The notes under the pieces: generated by a model
Seen by the model: only the letters and a program-made list of their open reading frames with translations
Database searches by the model: none
What the model was told of the DNA's origin: nothing
Program-made: the position numbers and the translations under genes
Part shown: positions 7,268 to 16,946 of the stretch, piece after piece
Layout: every line of letters begins with the position of its first letter
How positions within the stretch are numbered: position 1 is the stretch's first letter
Assembly: GCF_009764645.1 (NCBI RefSeq)
Contig: NZ_RWIM01000120.1
Coordinates: 1-35,788 of the forward strand
Direction: 5' to 3'
DNA: 35,788 nucleotides
Source: Pseudomonas sp. PB106
Lineage (GTDB): Bacteria; Pseudomonadota; Gammaproteobacteria; Pseudomonadales; Pseudomonadaceae

Positions 7268-9265
7268 TTAGCTATACACCCGGCCAAGGAGCTGCCGATG
7301 GCTTTCAAACTGATCGAGCACATCCCGCGTGATCTGATCCTGCGTGAAGCCCATCAGGTCGTAATCCTGGCTGCCGTTGTGCAAATACACTTCAGCGCGG
7401 TAGTAACGCTGGCGCGCTTCATCGGACTCGACCGATTCAGTCGGCGTCGCCAGGTAGCCGTCCAGGCTGACTTCGTAGACGAAAGGGTTGCCCTCTTCCA
7501 TCTCGACGCGCACGCCCATGCAGCGCTTGGATTTACCCAACAGCGTCTGCACTTCCAGACCCTGCGCACGCATCTGCGCGGTGGCATCTTCCAGCGCCGG
7601 GCTGACCTGCTTGTCCATGAAACGCTGCACCACCGATTGGCTCGGCTGCAGATCCAGTTGCGTCAGACGCTCGCTGAAACCACGACGACCGCGCTCCGCC
7701 AGTTGCGCTTGCTCCTGTTCGATCTGCACGTCCTGGCGCATCGCCTTGTGCAGGCCGAACATGAAGCAGATCAACACCACCGAGAACGGCAGACCGGCGA
7801 GCACCACCATGGTTTGCATCGCTTCGAAGTTACCGGCAAACAGCAGACCGATGGTCACCAGGGTGATCACCACCGACCAGAAGATCCGCAGCCAGTGCGG
7901 CGCGTCTTCGTCGACGTTGCCGCCCTTGCAGGACAGATTCGCCATCATCACCGCGCCAGAGTCGGCCGGGGTCAGGAACAGCACGAAGCCAACAAAGATC
8001 GACACACCGATGACGACTTTCGACGCCGGGTAGTGTTCAAGCAATTGATAGATGGCCATCGACGGCTGTTCCAGCGCCGTCTTGCCAAGCTCCACCGCCC
8101 CCTGGTTCATCACCAGATCCAGGGCCGAGTTACCGAAGATCGACAGCCAGGCCAACGTGAAGCCCAGCGGAATCAGCAATACGCCGGCGACCAGTTCACG
8201 CACGGACCGACCACGGGAAATACGCGCGATGAACATGCCAACGAATGGGGCCCAGGAAATCCACCACGCCCAGTAGAACAGAGTCCACAGGCCCAACCAG
8301 CGGTCGGACTTGGCGCTGTCGCCTTCATAGACGTACAGGTCGAAAGTCTTCAGCACCACGCCGTTGAGGTAGTCACCGATGTTCTGCACGAAGCCGTTGA
8401 GCAGGTGCAGGGTCGGGCCGAACAGCAGCACGAAAATCAGCAGACCGCTGAACAGCACGATGTTCAGATTGGACAGACGACGGATGCCGTTTTCCACGCC
8501 GGAGACGGCAGCGATGGTCGCCACGGTGCTCATCACGATGATCACGATCAACAGGTTGGTGTTGCTGTGTTCCATGCCGAAGAGGTTTTCCAGGCCCGAC
8601 GACACTTGCAGCGAACCAATCCCCAGGTTCGTCACCAGACCCAGCAGGGTCACGAACATGCCGAAGCCGTCCACCGCGTGACCGGCCGCGCCTTTGACCC
8701 AACGCTCGCCGACCAGCGGATACAGCGCCGAACGCAGGGCCAGCGGCTGGTTATGACGATAAGCAAAGTACGCCACGGCCAGACCGACCAGTGCGTAGAT
8801 CGCCCAGCCGTGCAGGCCCCAGTGCAGGAACGTCAGTTGTACTGCCTGACGCGCGGCCATGTTGCTGGCCGAGGCGCCTTCCGGCGGATTGAAGTAGTGA
8901 TCCAGTGGCTCGGACGCGCCGAAGTACAGCAGCGAAATACCGATACCCGACGAGAACAGCATCCCCGCCCAGGCGCCGTAACTGAAATCCGGGGTGTCAT
9001 CCTTGCTGCCCAGTTTGAGTTTGCCGTACGAGGAAAACGCCAGACCGACGACGAATACCAGATAGGCGGCGATCACCACCATGTAGTACCAGCCGAAGCT
9101 GCGCGACAACCAGGCCTGAGCGATACCCAACAGTCTGCCGGCCTCTTGCGGGGCGATAATCAGAATGGCGGTCAACAACAGAATCAGCGCGGTAGAGGTG
9201 TAAAACACCCAACCGTTGACCGTCACCTTCTCGGGCGGGGTCTTTATAAGCGAGGCAGAACTCAT
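7268..9265 (-). CDS. betT: BCCT-family choline transporter BetT
   Basis: This is a sodium- or proton-coupled secondary transporter for choline. The 665-residue protein has about 12 membrane segments and the BCCT signature region WAWWISWAPFVGMFIARISR. A long hydrophilic C-terminal domain of about 150 residues corresponds to the cytoplasmic osmosensing tail of BetT-type carriers. ATG 9265 is chosen with GGAG ten nt upstream and the family-like start MSSASLIKTPPEK; the frame from 9301 adds an unlikely leader. It is divergent from betIBA, the usual bet arrangement. Pseudomonads often have several BetT paralogues; which one this is cannot be settled here, though its locus corresponds to BetT1 of P. 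aeruginosa. Confidence 0.93.
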   Translation of the reverse strand: MSSASLIKTPPEKVTVNGWVFYTSTALILLLTAILIIAPQEAGRLLGIAQAWLSRSFGWYYMVVIAAYLVFVVGLAFSSYGKLKLGSKDDTPDFSYGAWAGMLFSSGIGISLLYFGASEPLDHYFNPPEGASASNMAARQAVQLTFLHWGLHGWAIYALVGLAVAYFAYRHNQPLALRSALYPLVGERWVKGAAGHAVDGFGMFVTLLGLVTNLGIGSLQVSSGLENLFGMEHSNTNLLIVIIVMSTVATIAAVSGVENGIRRLSNLNIVLFSGLLIFVLLFGPTLHLLNGFVQNIGDYLNGVVLKTFDLYVYEGDSAKSDRWLGLWTLFYWAWWISWAPFVGMFIARISRGRSVRELVAGVLLIPLGFTLAWLSIFGNSALDLVMNQGAVELGKTALEQPSMAIYQLLEHYPASKVVIGVSIFVGFVLFLTPADSGAVMMANLSCKGGNVDEDAPHWLRIFWSVVITLVTIGLLFAGNFEAMQTMVVLAGLPFSVVLICFMFGLHKAMRQDVQIEQEQAQLAERGRRGFSERLTQLDLQPSQSVVQRFMDKQVSPALEDATAQMRAQGLEVQTLLGKSKRCMGVRVEMEEGNPFVYEVSLDGYLATPTESVESDEARQRYYRAEVYLHNGSQDYDLMGFTQDQITRDVLDQFESHRQLLGRVYS

Positions 9266-9694
9266 GGCACAAATGCTCCAGGCAGTGCGAGAGAAGAACA
9301 CAAGGCAACACGGAACCCGACCAATCGGTTAGTTGGCAGCCGACCGGCGGGTGATATAAAGACACCCCGAAAAAAGCCCGAACCTGCCGAAATGGCGCTG
9401 CGAATCGCTTTCGTGGCCGAAGGTGGACGGACGTTCATCCGAAACCTGGCCCTGAGCGTCTTGCCCTTTCAACACGTCCATCGAATCGCGAACCGCGCCA
9501 TGCCCCACGCAGGTTTCGAGCATTTTCGGATGTCGGTTTTATCGCCACTTACATGTAGGAAAAATCTGTAGGCAGCGACGATTTGTCGCAGAGCTTATTC
9601 TTTGTTGATTGAACGTTCAATCAAAACAAAATAGACTGGCCCTCAATCCGATAGGCGTTATTCGCCGCTCGGAAGGCCTAAGGAGATGTGCAAG
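9266..9694. promoter_or_regulatory. Divergent control region betT / betI
   Basis: These 429 bp separate two divergent genes. They contain the 20-bp palindrome at 9605-9624 and a shorter dyad gcgac-N5-gtcgc at 9575-9589 near betI. On the betT side there is AT-rich DNA around gatataaag (about 9352). The plus-strand frame that crosses the region is the antisense shadow of betT continued. No further gene is seen. Confidence 0.6.
9605..9624. promoter_or_regulatory. Candidate BetI operator
   Basis: This is a perfect 20-bp palindrome with core gattgaacgttcaatc, about 70 bp upstream of the betI start codon. TetR-family repressors bind such dyads, and BetI represses its own operon until choline binds. 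The core resembles bet operators as I recall them from other bacteria. Binding here is inferred. Confidence 0.75.
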
Positions 9695-10288
9695 ATGCCC
9701 AAGGTCGGTATGCAACCCATCCGCCGCCAACAACTGATCGAAGCCACTTTGCAGGCGGTCGATCAGGTCGGAATGGGGGACGCCAGCATTGCGCTGATCG
9801 CCCGTTTGGCCGGTGTCTCGAATGGCATCATCAGTCATTACTTTCAGGACAAGAACGGCCTGATTGCCGCCACGATGCGGTATCTGATGACCGCCCTCAG
9901 CGAGAGCGTCACCGCGCGCCGTCAGGCGCTGGCAGATGACAGCCCACGGGCGCATCTGCAGGTGATCATCGAAGGCAACTTCGACGCCAGCCAGGTCAAT
10001 GGCCCGGCAATGAAAACCTGGCTGGCCTTTTGGGCCACCAGCATGCACCAGCCGTCTTTGCACAGGTTGCAGCGGATCAACGATCACCGTCTGTATTCCA
10101 ACCTGTGCTGCGAGTTCCGCCGCGTGTTGCCGCTCGAAGATGCGCGCAGCGCAGCGCGAGGCCTGGCAGCGTTGATTGACGGCTTGTGGTTGCGCGGCGC
10201 TTTGTCGGGAGACGCTTTCGACACGGCGCAGGCGCAACAGATCGCTTACGAATACATGGATTTCCAATTGGCCAAGAAGGTGAGCTAG
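9695..10288 (+). CDS. betI: Choline-responsive TetR-type repressor BetI
   Basis: This repressor of the bet genes releases DNA when choline is present. The 197-residue length matches the family. The N-terminal helix-turn-helix includes [19 protein letters not shown], and the C-terminal helical domain carries the ligand pocket ([15 protein letters not shown]). ATG 9695 ([14 protein letters not shown]) is preferred over ATG 9686, which abuts the taaggag ribosome-binding site. It is first gene of betIBA with a palindromic operator upstream; betB follows after 88 bp. Confidence 0.95.
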   Translation: MPKVGMQPIRRQQLIEATLQAVDQVGMGDASIALIARLAGVSNGIISHYFQDKNGLIAATMRYLMTALSESVTARRQALADDSPRAHLQVIIEGNFDASQVNGPAMKTWLAFWATSMHQPSLHRLQRINDHRLYSNLCCEFRRVLPLEDARSAARGLAALIDGLWLRGALSGDAFDTAQAQQIAYEYMDFQLAKKVS

Positions 10289-10376
10289 AGCACACAGAAA
10301 ACGCTCGGCCCCTGAACGCCACCGCAGCCTCACCGCGGTGGTCAACGCCAACCACTAATGCACTTGCGAGGACACT

Positions 10377-11849
10377 ATGGCCCGTTTCGAACTGCAAAAA
10401 CTTTACATCGATGGCGCGTACTCTGACGCCGGCAGCGATGCCACCTTCGAAGCCATCAACCCGGCTAACGGTGAAGTCCTCGCACAGGTGCAACGTGCGA
10501 CCAAGGAAGACGTCGAGCGCGCCGTGGTCAGCGCTGAAAAGGGCCAGAAAATCTGGGCCGCGATGACCGCCATGGAGCGTTCGCGCATCCTGCGTCGCGC
10601 CGTCGACATCCTGCGCGAGCGCAACGATGAACTGGCCGCGCTGGAAACCCTGGACACCGGTAAATCCTTCTCCGAAACCAAGTACGTCGACATCGTTACC
10701 GGCGCCGACGTGCTGGAATACTACGCAGGCCTGGTGCCGGCGATCGAAGGCGAGCAGATTCCACTGCGTGACACTTCCTTCGTCTATACCCGTCGCGAGC
10801 CGCTGGGCGTTGTCGCCGGTATCGGCGCGTGGAACTACCCGATCCAGATCGCGCTGTGGAAATCTGCTCCAGCGCTGGCTGCCGGTAACGCAATGATCTT
10901 CAAGCCAAGCGAAGTCACTTCGCTGACCACCCTGAAACTGGCCGAGATCTACACCGAAGCCGGCGTTCCAAACGGTGTGTTCAACGTACTGACCGGCAGC
11001 GGCCGTGAAGTCGGCACTTGGCTGACCGAGCACCCGCGCATCGAAAAAATCTCCTTCACCGGCGGCACCGACACTGGCAAGAAAGTAATGGCCAGCGCTT
11101 CGGCTTCGTCGCTGAAAGACGTGACCATGGAACTGGGCGGCAAGTCCCCGCTGATCATCTGCGACGACGCCGATCTGGATCGCGCTGCCGACACCGCGAT
11201 GATGGCCAACTTCTACAGCTCCGGTCAGGTCTGCACCAACGGCACTCGCGTGTTCGTTCCGGCGCACCTGAAAGCCGCCTTCGAAGCCAAGATCGTTGAG
11301 CGCGTTGCACGCATCCGCGTTGGCAACCCGGAAGACGAAAACACCAACTTCGGCCCGCTGGTCAGCTTCGCGCACATGGAAAGCGTGCTCGGCTACATCG
11401 CCAAGGGTAAAGAGCAAGGCGCTCGCGTGCTGTGCGGCGGCGATCGTCTGACCGACGGCGAATTCGCCAAAGGCGCATTCGTGGCTCCAACCGTGTTCAC
11501 CGATTGCACCGACGACATGACCATCGTTCGTGAAGAAATCTTTGGCCCAGTGATGGCGATCCTCTCCTACGAAACCGAAGAAGAAGTGATCCGCCGCGCC
11601 AACGACACCGACTTCGGCCTGGCCGCCGGTATCGTCACCAAAGATCTGAACCGCGCGCACCGCGTGATTCATCAACTGGAAGCCGGTATCTGCTGGATCA
11701 ACGCCTGGGGCGAGTCCGACGCAAAAATGCCGGTCGGCGGTTACAAGCAGTCGGGTGTTGGTCGTGAGAACGGGATCAGCTCGCTGAACAACTTCACCCG
11801 CATCAAATCGGTACAGGTCGAGCTGGGCGATTACGTCTCGGTGTTCTAA
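10377..11849 (+). CDS. betB: Betaine aldehyde dehydrogenase
   Basis: This NAD(P)-dependent enzyme oxidises betaine aldehyde to glycine betaine in the cytoplasm, the second step from choline. The 490 residues equal the P. aeruginosa enzyme in length. The aldehyde dehydrogenase motifs are intact: GIGAWNYP and KPSEVT in the cofactor domain, the glutamate in MELGGKSPL and the nucleophile Cys286 in [16 protein letters not shown] precedes the ATG. Codon use is strongly biased to preferred Pseudomonas codons, suggesting high expression on induction. A REPIN separates it from betA, and the two genes probably still share a transcript. Confidence 0.97.
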   Translation: MARFELQKLYIDGAYSDAGSDATFEAINPANGEVLAQVQRATKEDVERAVVSAEKGQKIWAAMTAMERSRILRRAVDILRERNDELAALETLDTGKSFSETKYVDIVTGADVLEYYAGLVPAIEGEQIPLRDTSFVYTRREPLGVVAGIGAWNYPIQIALWKSAPALAAGNAMIFKPSEVTSLTTLKLAEIYTEAGVPNGVFNVLTGSGREVGTWLTEHPRIEKISFTGGTDTGKKVMASASASSLKDVTMELGGKSPLIICDDADLDRAADTAMMANFYSSGQVCTNGTRVFVPAHLKAAFEAKIVERVARIRVGNPEDENTNFGPLVSFAHMESVLGYIAKGKEQGARVLCGGDRLTDGEFAKGAFVAPTVFTDCTDDMTIVREEIFGPVMAILSYETEEEVIRRANDTDFGLAAGIVTKDLNRAHRVIHQLEAGICWINAWGESDAKMPVGGYKQSGVGRENGISSLNNFTRIKSVQVELGDYVSVF

Positions 11850-11880
11850 CCCGAGATTTGCATTGCCCGCGAAGGCCTCT

Positions 11881-11983
11881 TCGCTGGCAAGCCAGCTCCC
11901 ACAGGTTTGGGGTCGTCCATCAAATCTGTGGCAGCCCCCAATCTTTGTGGGAGCTGCGGTTCGACGGCTCGACTTGCCAGCGA
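11881..11983. repeat. REPIN, family A, between betB and betA
   Basis: Inverted units at 11881-11904 (core gcaagccagctcccac) and 11946-11983 face each other; the right unit carries the variant core cgacttgccagcga. It occupies the middle of the 193-bp gap inside the betIBA operon and can fold on the mRNA. Family A units recur at 13771, 21181, 23631 and, in part, 25209. Confidence 0.85.
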
Positions 11984-12042
11984 TTCGAGTGCGCAGCACT
12001 CGCCGAGGTCAGACCTGACCATATCTAAAGAGGGTGCATTCA

Positions 12043-13746
12043 ATGTCCCAAGAATTCGATTACATCATCATCGGTGCCGGCTCGGCCGGTAACACCCTGG
12101 CGACCCGTCTGACTGAAGACGCCGGCGTCACCGTTCTGCTGCTCGAAGCAGGCGGCCCTGACTATCGTCTCGACTTCCGCACGCAAATGCCGGCTGCACT
12201 GGCGTTTCCGCTGCAAGGTCGTCGTTACAACTGGGCTTACGAAACCGACGCCGAGCCACACATGGATGGCCGCCGGATGGAATGCGGTCGCGGCAAAGGC
12301 CTCGGCGGTTCTTCGCTGATCAACGGCATGTGCTACATCCGCGGCAACGCGATGGACTACGACGGCTGGGCGAAACTGCCAGGCCTGGAAAACTGGTCGT
12401 ACCTCGACTGCCTGCCGTACTTCCGCAAAGCCGAAACCCGCGACATCGGCCCGAACGATTACCACGGTGGCGAAGGCCCGGTCAGCGTGACCACGCCGAA
12501 GGCCGGCAATAATCCGCTGTTCCACGCCATGGTTGAAGCTGGCGTGCAAGCCGGTTACCCGCGCACCGAAGACTTGAACGGTTATCAACAGGAAGGCTTC
12601 GGCCCGATGGACCGCACCGTGACGCCAAACGGCCGTCGTGCTTCCACCGCCCGTGGCTACCTCGACACCGCCAAGAAGCGCTCGACCCTGACCATTGTCA
12701 CCCACGCCCTGACCGACAAGATTCTGTTTGAAGGCAAGCGTGCGGTCGGCGTGCGTTACCTGGTCGGCGATGCTGAAGAGCGCGTTGAAGTCAAAGCACG
12801 CAAGGAAGTTCTGCTGTGCTCCGGCGCCATCGCTTCGCCGCAGATTCTGCAGCGTTCCGGTGTCGGCCCGGCCGAACTGCTGAAGTCGCTCGATATCCCG
12901 GTCGTTCACGATCTGCCGGGCGTCGGTGAAAACCTGCAGGATCACCTTGAGCTGTACCTGCAATACGCGTGCACTCAGCCAGTTTCGCTGTACCCGTCGC
13001 TGCTCTGGTACAACCAGCCGGCCATCGGTGCCGAATGGCTGTTCAACGGCACCGGCATCGGCGCCAGCAACCAGTTCGAAGCCGGCGGTTTCATCCGTTC
13101 GCGTCCGGAATTCGAATGGCCGAACATCCAGTACCACTTCCTGCCGGTGGCGATTAACTACAACGGCAGCAACGGTGTGAAAGAGCACGGTTTCCAGGCG
13201 CACATGGGTTCCATGCGCTCACCAAGCCGTGGTCGCATCCAGGCCAAGTCGAAAGACCCGCGCCAGCACCCGAGCATCCTGTTCAACTACATGGCCACCG
13301 AGCAGGACTGGCAGGAATTTCGCGACGGCATCCGCCTGACCCGTGAAATCATGCAGCAGCCGGCACTTGATCAATACCGTGGCCGCGAAATCAGCCCGGG
13401 CATCGAAGTGCAAACCGATGAGCAACTCGACAAGTTCATCCGCGAGCACGCCGAAACCGCGTTCCACCCGTCCTGCTCGTGCAAGATGGGCACCGACGAG
13501 ATGGCTGTGGTCGATGGCGAAGGTCGCGTGCACGGCATGCAGAGCCTGCGTGTGGTCGATGCCTCGATCATGCCGATCATCACCACAGGTAACCTGAACG
13601 CGCCGACGATCATGATCGCCGAGAAAATCGCCGACAAGATCCGTGGCCGCCAGCCGCTGCCACGCAGCACCGCGCCGTACTACGTCGCGGGCGATGCACC
13701 GGTCAAGGGCAAGCCTATGCGTGATATCACCCCGGCTGCTCAGTAA
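12043..13746 (+). CDS. betA: Choline dehydrogenase
   Basis: This FAD-dependent, membrane-associated GMC oxidoreductase oxidises choline to betaine aldehyde and can also oxidise the aldehyde. The 567-residue protein has the N-terminal dinucleotide motif GAGSAGN at 11-17, the GMC signature [17 protein letters not shown], the second signature around [15 protein letters not shown] and the conserved histidine in [14 protein letters not shown] 12043 with aaagaggg about 8 nt upstream is chosen over GTG 12034. The C-terminal 30 residues after the usual fold are proline-rich. It is last gene of betIBA, followed by a REPIN. Confidence 0.96.
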   Translation: MSQEFDYIIIGAGSAGNTLATRLTEDAGVTVLLLEAGGPDYRLDFRTQMPAALAFPLQGRRYNWAYETDAEPHMDGRRMECGRGKGLGGSSLINGMCYIRGNAMDYDGWAKLPGLENWSYLDCLPYFRKAETRDIGPNDYHGGEGPVSVTTPKAGNNPLFHAMVEAGVQAGYPRTEDLNGYQQEGFGPMDRTVTPNGRRASTARGYLDTAKKRSTLTIVTHALTDKILFEGKRAVGVRYLVGDAEERVEVKARKEVLLCSGAIASPQILQRSGVGPAELLKSLDIPVVHDLPGVGENLQDHLELYLQYACTQPVSLYPSLLWYNQPAIGAEWLFNGTGIGASNQFEAGGFIRSRPEFEWPNIQYHFLPVAINYNGSNGVKEHGFQAHMGSMRSPSRGRIQAKSKDPRQHPSILFNYMATEQDWQEFRDGIRLTREIMQQPALDQYRGREISPGIEVQTDEQLDKFIREHAETAFHPSCSCKMGTDEMAVVDGEGRVHGMQSLRVVDASIMPIITTGNLNAPTIMIAEKIADKIRGRQPLPRSTAPYYVAGDAPVKGKPMRDITPAAQ

Positions 13747-13770
13747 AACCGTAACACCGCGTCACGGCTA

Positions 13771-13861
13771 ATCGCTGGCAAGCCAGCTCCCACAGGGTTT
13801 TGCGTCGTTCACACATAATGTGTTCAGCAAAAAACCTGTGGGAGCCTGGCTTGCCAGCGAT
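13771..13861. repeat. REPIN, family A, after betA
   Basis: Outer arms atcgctggcaagccagctcc and its near-complement ending ccagcgat form a long dyad; one extra base interrupts the right arm (agcctggc). It lies about 25 bp downstream of the betA stop and could serve as the operon 3' structure. No T run is present. Confidence 0.85.
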
Positions 13862-13886
13862 GGGGCCCTCACATTCAGCACAAATT

Positions 13887-13940
13887 CCCCCGCTGCACAG
13901 TAAATCCCCCTACACCCCCTCTTCACTTGATCCTACCCCC
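13887..13940 (+). other. Four C5 tracts upstream of the TldD-like gene
   Basis: Runs of five C at 13887, 13906, 13915 and 13936 mean four G5 runs on the opposite strand, with loops of 14, 4 and 16 nt. A weak sigma70-like pair, ttgatc 13927-13932 and tactct 13950-13955 with a 17-bp spacer, overlaps the last tract. A G-quadruplex or regulator binding is possible but unproven. Confidence 0.35.
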
Positions 13941-14027
13941 ACGCAGGCCTACTCTAGACCTCGCGCAACCGTTTCACACCCTCCCCGCCGCCGCTCTACC
14001 GCTTCCCCCTGACAAGGAGGTTCCCGA

Positions 14028-15470
14028 ATGTTCGATTTCCACCCCCAGCTCAAGCAGCGCTTCGCTGCCTTGCGCACGGGCGCTGAGTTCTTTTCCCTGC
14101 GGTATGTGCGCGAGTCCGGCCAGTACCTGTCGGTGCGCAAGAACGTCGCCGAACCGCCGAGCCTGAGCCGTGACGAGGGCGCGATGCTCACCGTTCGCGT
14201 CAACGGTGTTGAGGCGTATGCCGCGACCAACGACCTGTCGCAACAAGGCCTGCAAGCCGCACTAGAACGCGCCGAAACTCAGGCCCGCCGCCTCAAGCCG
14301 CACGCCTTGCTCGACCTGCGCGATCAGCCAGTGTCCAGCGACCGCGCTGATTACTTTTCGCCCAATCTCGAACAGCCCTTCCCGTCCCTGAGCGAATGCT
14401 TCGAGCTGCTCGGCGCGGAATCCGCCTCGGTGCCAAAGGATGAGCGCCTGGTGAACTGGGAAGTGAGCATCGGCATCACCCACGTCGAACAGATCTACCT
14501 GAGCAGCGCCGGGGCCGAATTGCGCCAGGCCCAGCGCTTCGTCTATCCAAGCCTCGACGTCACCGCCTACGACGGCAACGACAGCCAGACCCGCAGCCTC
14601 GGCCGCGAAAACTTCGGCCAACAGGGCGGCGCGGACGTGATCAGCCGTTGCGGACTGATCGGCGCCGGCCCGCAAGTCGCCGATCAGGCGCTGCAACTGC
14701 TGCTCGCGCCGAACACCCCGCAAGGCCCGCGAGACCTGCTGTTGATGCCGGATCAGATGATGCTGCAGATCCACGAATCCATCGGCCACCCGCTGGAGCT
14801 CGACCGCATCCTCGGCGACGAGCGCAATTACGCCGGCACCAGTTTCGTCAAAGCCAGCGACTTCGGCAGCCTGCAATACGGCTCGAAACTGCTCAACGTG
14901 ACGTTCGATCCGGGCATCCCCGAAGAACTCGCCAGCTACGGCCATGACGACGACGGCACCGAGGCCAGCAAACAGTTTCTGATTCGCGAAGGGCTGCTGC
15001 TGCGTCCGCTGGGCGGTGCGCTGTCGCAATACCGCGCGGGCCTGGACGGTGTCGCCAACAGTCGCGCCTGCGGTTGGAACCGCGCACCGATCGACCGCAT
15101 GGCCAACCTCAATATCGAACCCGGCGACCAGCCGCTTGAGCAGTTGATCAAAGGCATCGAGCACGGCATTTTGATGAGCACCAACCGATCGTGGTCGATT
15201 GATGATGCGCGCAACAAATTCCAGTTCGGCTGCGAATGGGGTCAGTTGATCGAAAACGGTGAACTCAAAGGCGTGGTGAAAAATCCGAACTACCGGGCGA
15301 TTTCCGCGCACTTCTGGAAAAGCCTGCGCGCCGTCGGCGACGCCAACACCGTCAAGGTGCTGGGCACGCCGAACTGCGGCAAGGGCGAACCGAATCAGGT
15401 GATCCGCGTCGGCCACGCTTCGCCGGCCTGCGTATTCAGCAACGTTGATGTGTTTGGGGGAGACGCCTGA
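14028..15470 (+). CDS. TldD-family metalloprotease subunit
   Basis: TldD and its partner PmbA (TldE) form a zinc protease that degrades unfolded peptides and matures some ribosomal peptides. This 480-residue protein keeps the metal site: HESIGH at 249-254 (HExxxH) and Cys450 in TPNCGKGEPNQ, matching the TldD ligand pattern. AAGGAGG lies just before ATG 14028. It overlaps the next gene by one base, giving a TldD/PmbA-type pair like the known complex. It is diverged in sequence from classical TldD as I know it, and pseudomonads carry canonical tldD and pmbA elsewhere, so this is probably a second paralogous pair. I therefore leave out a gene symbol. No precursor peptide gene is evident nearby. 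Confidence 0.85.
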   Translation: MFDFHPQLKQRFAALRTGAEFFSLRYVRESGQYLSVRKNVAEPPSLSRDEGAMLTVRVNGVEAYAATNDLSQQGLQAALERAETQARRLKPHALLDLRDQPVSSDRADYFSPNLEQPFPSLSECFELLGAESASVPKDERLVNWEVSIGITHVEQIYLSSAGAELRQAQRFVYPSLDVTAYDGNDSQTRSLGRENFGQQGGADVISRCGLIGAGPQVADQALQLLLAPNTPQGPRDLLLMPDQMMLQIHESIGHPLELDRILGDERNYAGTSFVKASDFGSLQYGSKLLNVTFDPGIPEELASYGHDDDGTEASKQFLIREGLLLRPLGGALSQYRAGLDGVANSRACGWNRAPIDRMANLNIEPGDQPLEQLIKGIEHGILMSTNRSWSIDDARNKFQFGCEWGQLIENGELKGVVKNPNYRAISAHFWKSLRAVGDANTVKVLGTPNCGKGEPNQVIRVGHASPACVFSNVDVFGGDA

Positions 15471-16807
15471 TGAGCATTTCGAAGAGTCAGTCCGACGCCT
15501 TCAAGGTCATGGTCGAGTGGCTGCGCGACAGCGTCCGCGAGCCGGAGCAGTTCACCCTCAGCTATGCCGCCGAATCTTCAGCGTTCGTGCGTTTCAACCA
15601 CGCCAAAGTGCGTCAGGCCGGGCAAGTTCAGCAGGCCAGTATTGTCCTCAAGCTGATCAACGACGGGCGTCACGCTGACCTGCAGGTCACCCTGTCCGGT
15701 GATCAGGAAGGCGACCTGCAACGCCTCGCCGAAGGTCTGCAACAACTGCGCGAAACTCTGCCGCTGCTGCCGCAGGATCCGTATCTGCTGCTCAACCATA
15801 ATGGCTGGCAGAGCAAGAACGTTCAGGAACATCCGCTGCCGGACACTGAACAGGTGGTCGATGAAATCTGCGCCGCCGCTGAAGGTCTGGACTTGGTGGG
15901 TTTCTACGCAGCCGGTCCGATCAGCCGTGGTTTCGCCAGTTCTTCGGGGGCGTTTGGTTGGCATCAGGCCAACAGTTTCAATTTCGACTTCAGCCTGTTC
16001 CACGAGAACGGCGAAGCGGTGAAAGCCAGCTACGCCGGGCATGACTGGAGCAGCGAAGGCTTTGCCAAGCGCTTCGGCCAGGCCCGCGAGCAACTGGAGT
16101 TTCTCGGTCGTCCACTGCGCACCCTGGCGCCGGGGCAATACCGCGCGTACCTGGCACCGGCGGCACTGGAAGAAATCATGGGCATGCTGAGCTGGGGCGG
16201 ATTTTCGGCTCAGTCGATTGCCAGCAAGAGCAGCCCGTTGCAGAAACTCTATGTCGGCGATCAGGCGTTCAGTCCGCTGGTGTCGCTGGACGAAAAGGTC
16301 AGCGAATCGTTGAGCCCGGCGTTTTCCGGCGAAGGGTATCCGCGCAGCGATCTGCGTTTGATCGTCGAAGGCAAGGCTGGCGATCAACTGGTCGGTTCGC
16401 GCAGTGCCGCTGAATATGGTCTGACCGCCAACGGCGCCAGCGGCGGTGAATCGCCGAGTGCGTTGAACATGGCAGCCGGTGATCTGTCGCAAGCAGAGAT
16501 CCTCAAGCAGTTGGGCACCGGGTTGTACATCAGCAACCTGTGGTACCTGAACTTCTCGGATCAACCGGCGGCGCGCATGACCGGCATGACCCGCTTCGCG
16601 ACCTTCTGGGTCGAGAACGGCGAGATTCAGGCGCCGGTCAGCACCATGCGTTTTGACGACAGTGCTTACAGCTTGCTCGGTTCGCAGCTGGAAGCGTTGA
16701 CCGCCGAGCGCGAATTGCTGCTGTCGGCGAGCACGTACAGCCAGCGCAATACGTCGTCGGCGTTGCTGCCGGGGGCGCTGGTTAGCCGTTTGACCTTGAC
16801 CCTCTGA
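15470..16807 (+). CDS. PmbA/TldE-family protease partner subunit
   Basis: The 445-residue protein belongs to the TldD/PmbA superfamily but has no HExxxH motif, as expected of the PmbA/TldE half of the heterodimer, which lacks the metal site. Recognisable family regions are SRGFASSSGAFGWHQAN in the middle and the C-terminal part GTGLYISNLWYLNFSD with MTRFATFWVENGEI. It starts at ATG 15470 inside the stop codon of the TldD-like gene, so the subunits are translationally coupled and probably made in equal amounts. It should act with that protein in the cytoplasm. The substrate is unknown. A family B repeat follows. Confidence 0.85.
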   Translation: MSISKSQSDAFKVMVEWLRDSVREPEQFTLSYAAESSAFVRFNHAKVRQAGQVQQASIVLKLINDGRHADLQVTLSGDQEGDLQRLAEGLQQLRETLPLLPQDPYLLLNHNGWQSKNVQEHPLPDTEQVVDEICAAAEGLDLVGFYAAGPISRGFASSSGAFGWHQANSFNFDFSLFHENGEAVKASYAGHDWSSEGFAKRFGQAREQLEFLGRPLRTLAPGQYRAYLAPAALEEIMGMLSWGGFSAQSIASKSSPLQKLYVGDQAFSPLVSLDEKVSESLSPAFSGEGYPRSDLRLIVEGKAGDQLVGSRSAAEYGLTANGASGGESPSALNMAAGDLSQAEILKQLGTGLYISNLWYLNFSDQPAARMTGMTRFATFWVENGEIQAPVSTMRFDDSAYSLLGSQLEALTAERELLLSASTYSQRNTSSALLPGALVSRLTLTL

Positions 16808-16811
16808 CGGC

Positions 16812-16922
16812 GATCGTTCCCACGCTCTGCGTGGGAATGCAGCCGGGGACGCTCTGCGTCCCAGCCAAAAGCGGACGCCGAGCGTCCGTTGAGGCATTCC
16901 CACGCAGAGCGTGGGAACGATC
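16812..16922. repeat. Nested palindromic repeat, family B, copy 2
   Basis: Same architecture as at 604-713: gatcgtt/aacgatc ends, outer palindromes cccacgctctgcgtggg and complement, inner ggacgctctgcgtcc with its partner. It begins 5 bp after the PmbA-like stop codon. With copy 3 it brackets the MFS-dbpA pair. Confidence 0.85.
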
Positions 16923-16946
16923 ATCAAACAGACAACAAGAGGTTCC

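Noticed and set aside
7298..9571. 757-codon plus-strand frame opposite betT
   Set aside because: Its composition is a His/Gln/Arg-rich shadow, with no domain; betT on the other strand is unambiguous.
10077..11999. 640-codon minus-strand frame opposite betB
   Set aside because: Shadow of betB; no start signal and no recognisable motif.
13862..14027. RiPP precursor peptide upstream of the TldD/PmbA-type pair
   Set aside because: Frames here are short, Pro-rich translations of C tracts without a ribosome-binding site; the only good site belongs to the TldD-like gene.
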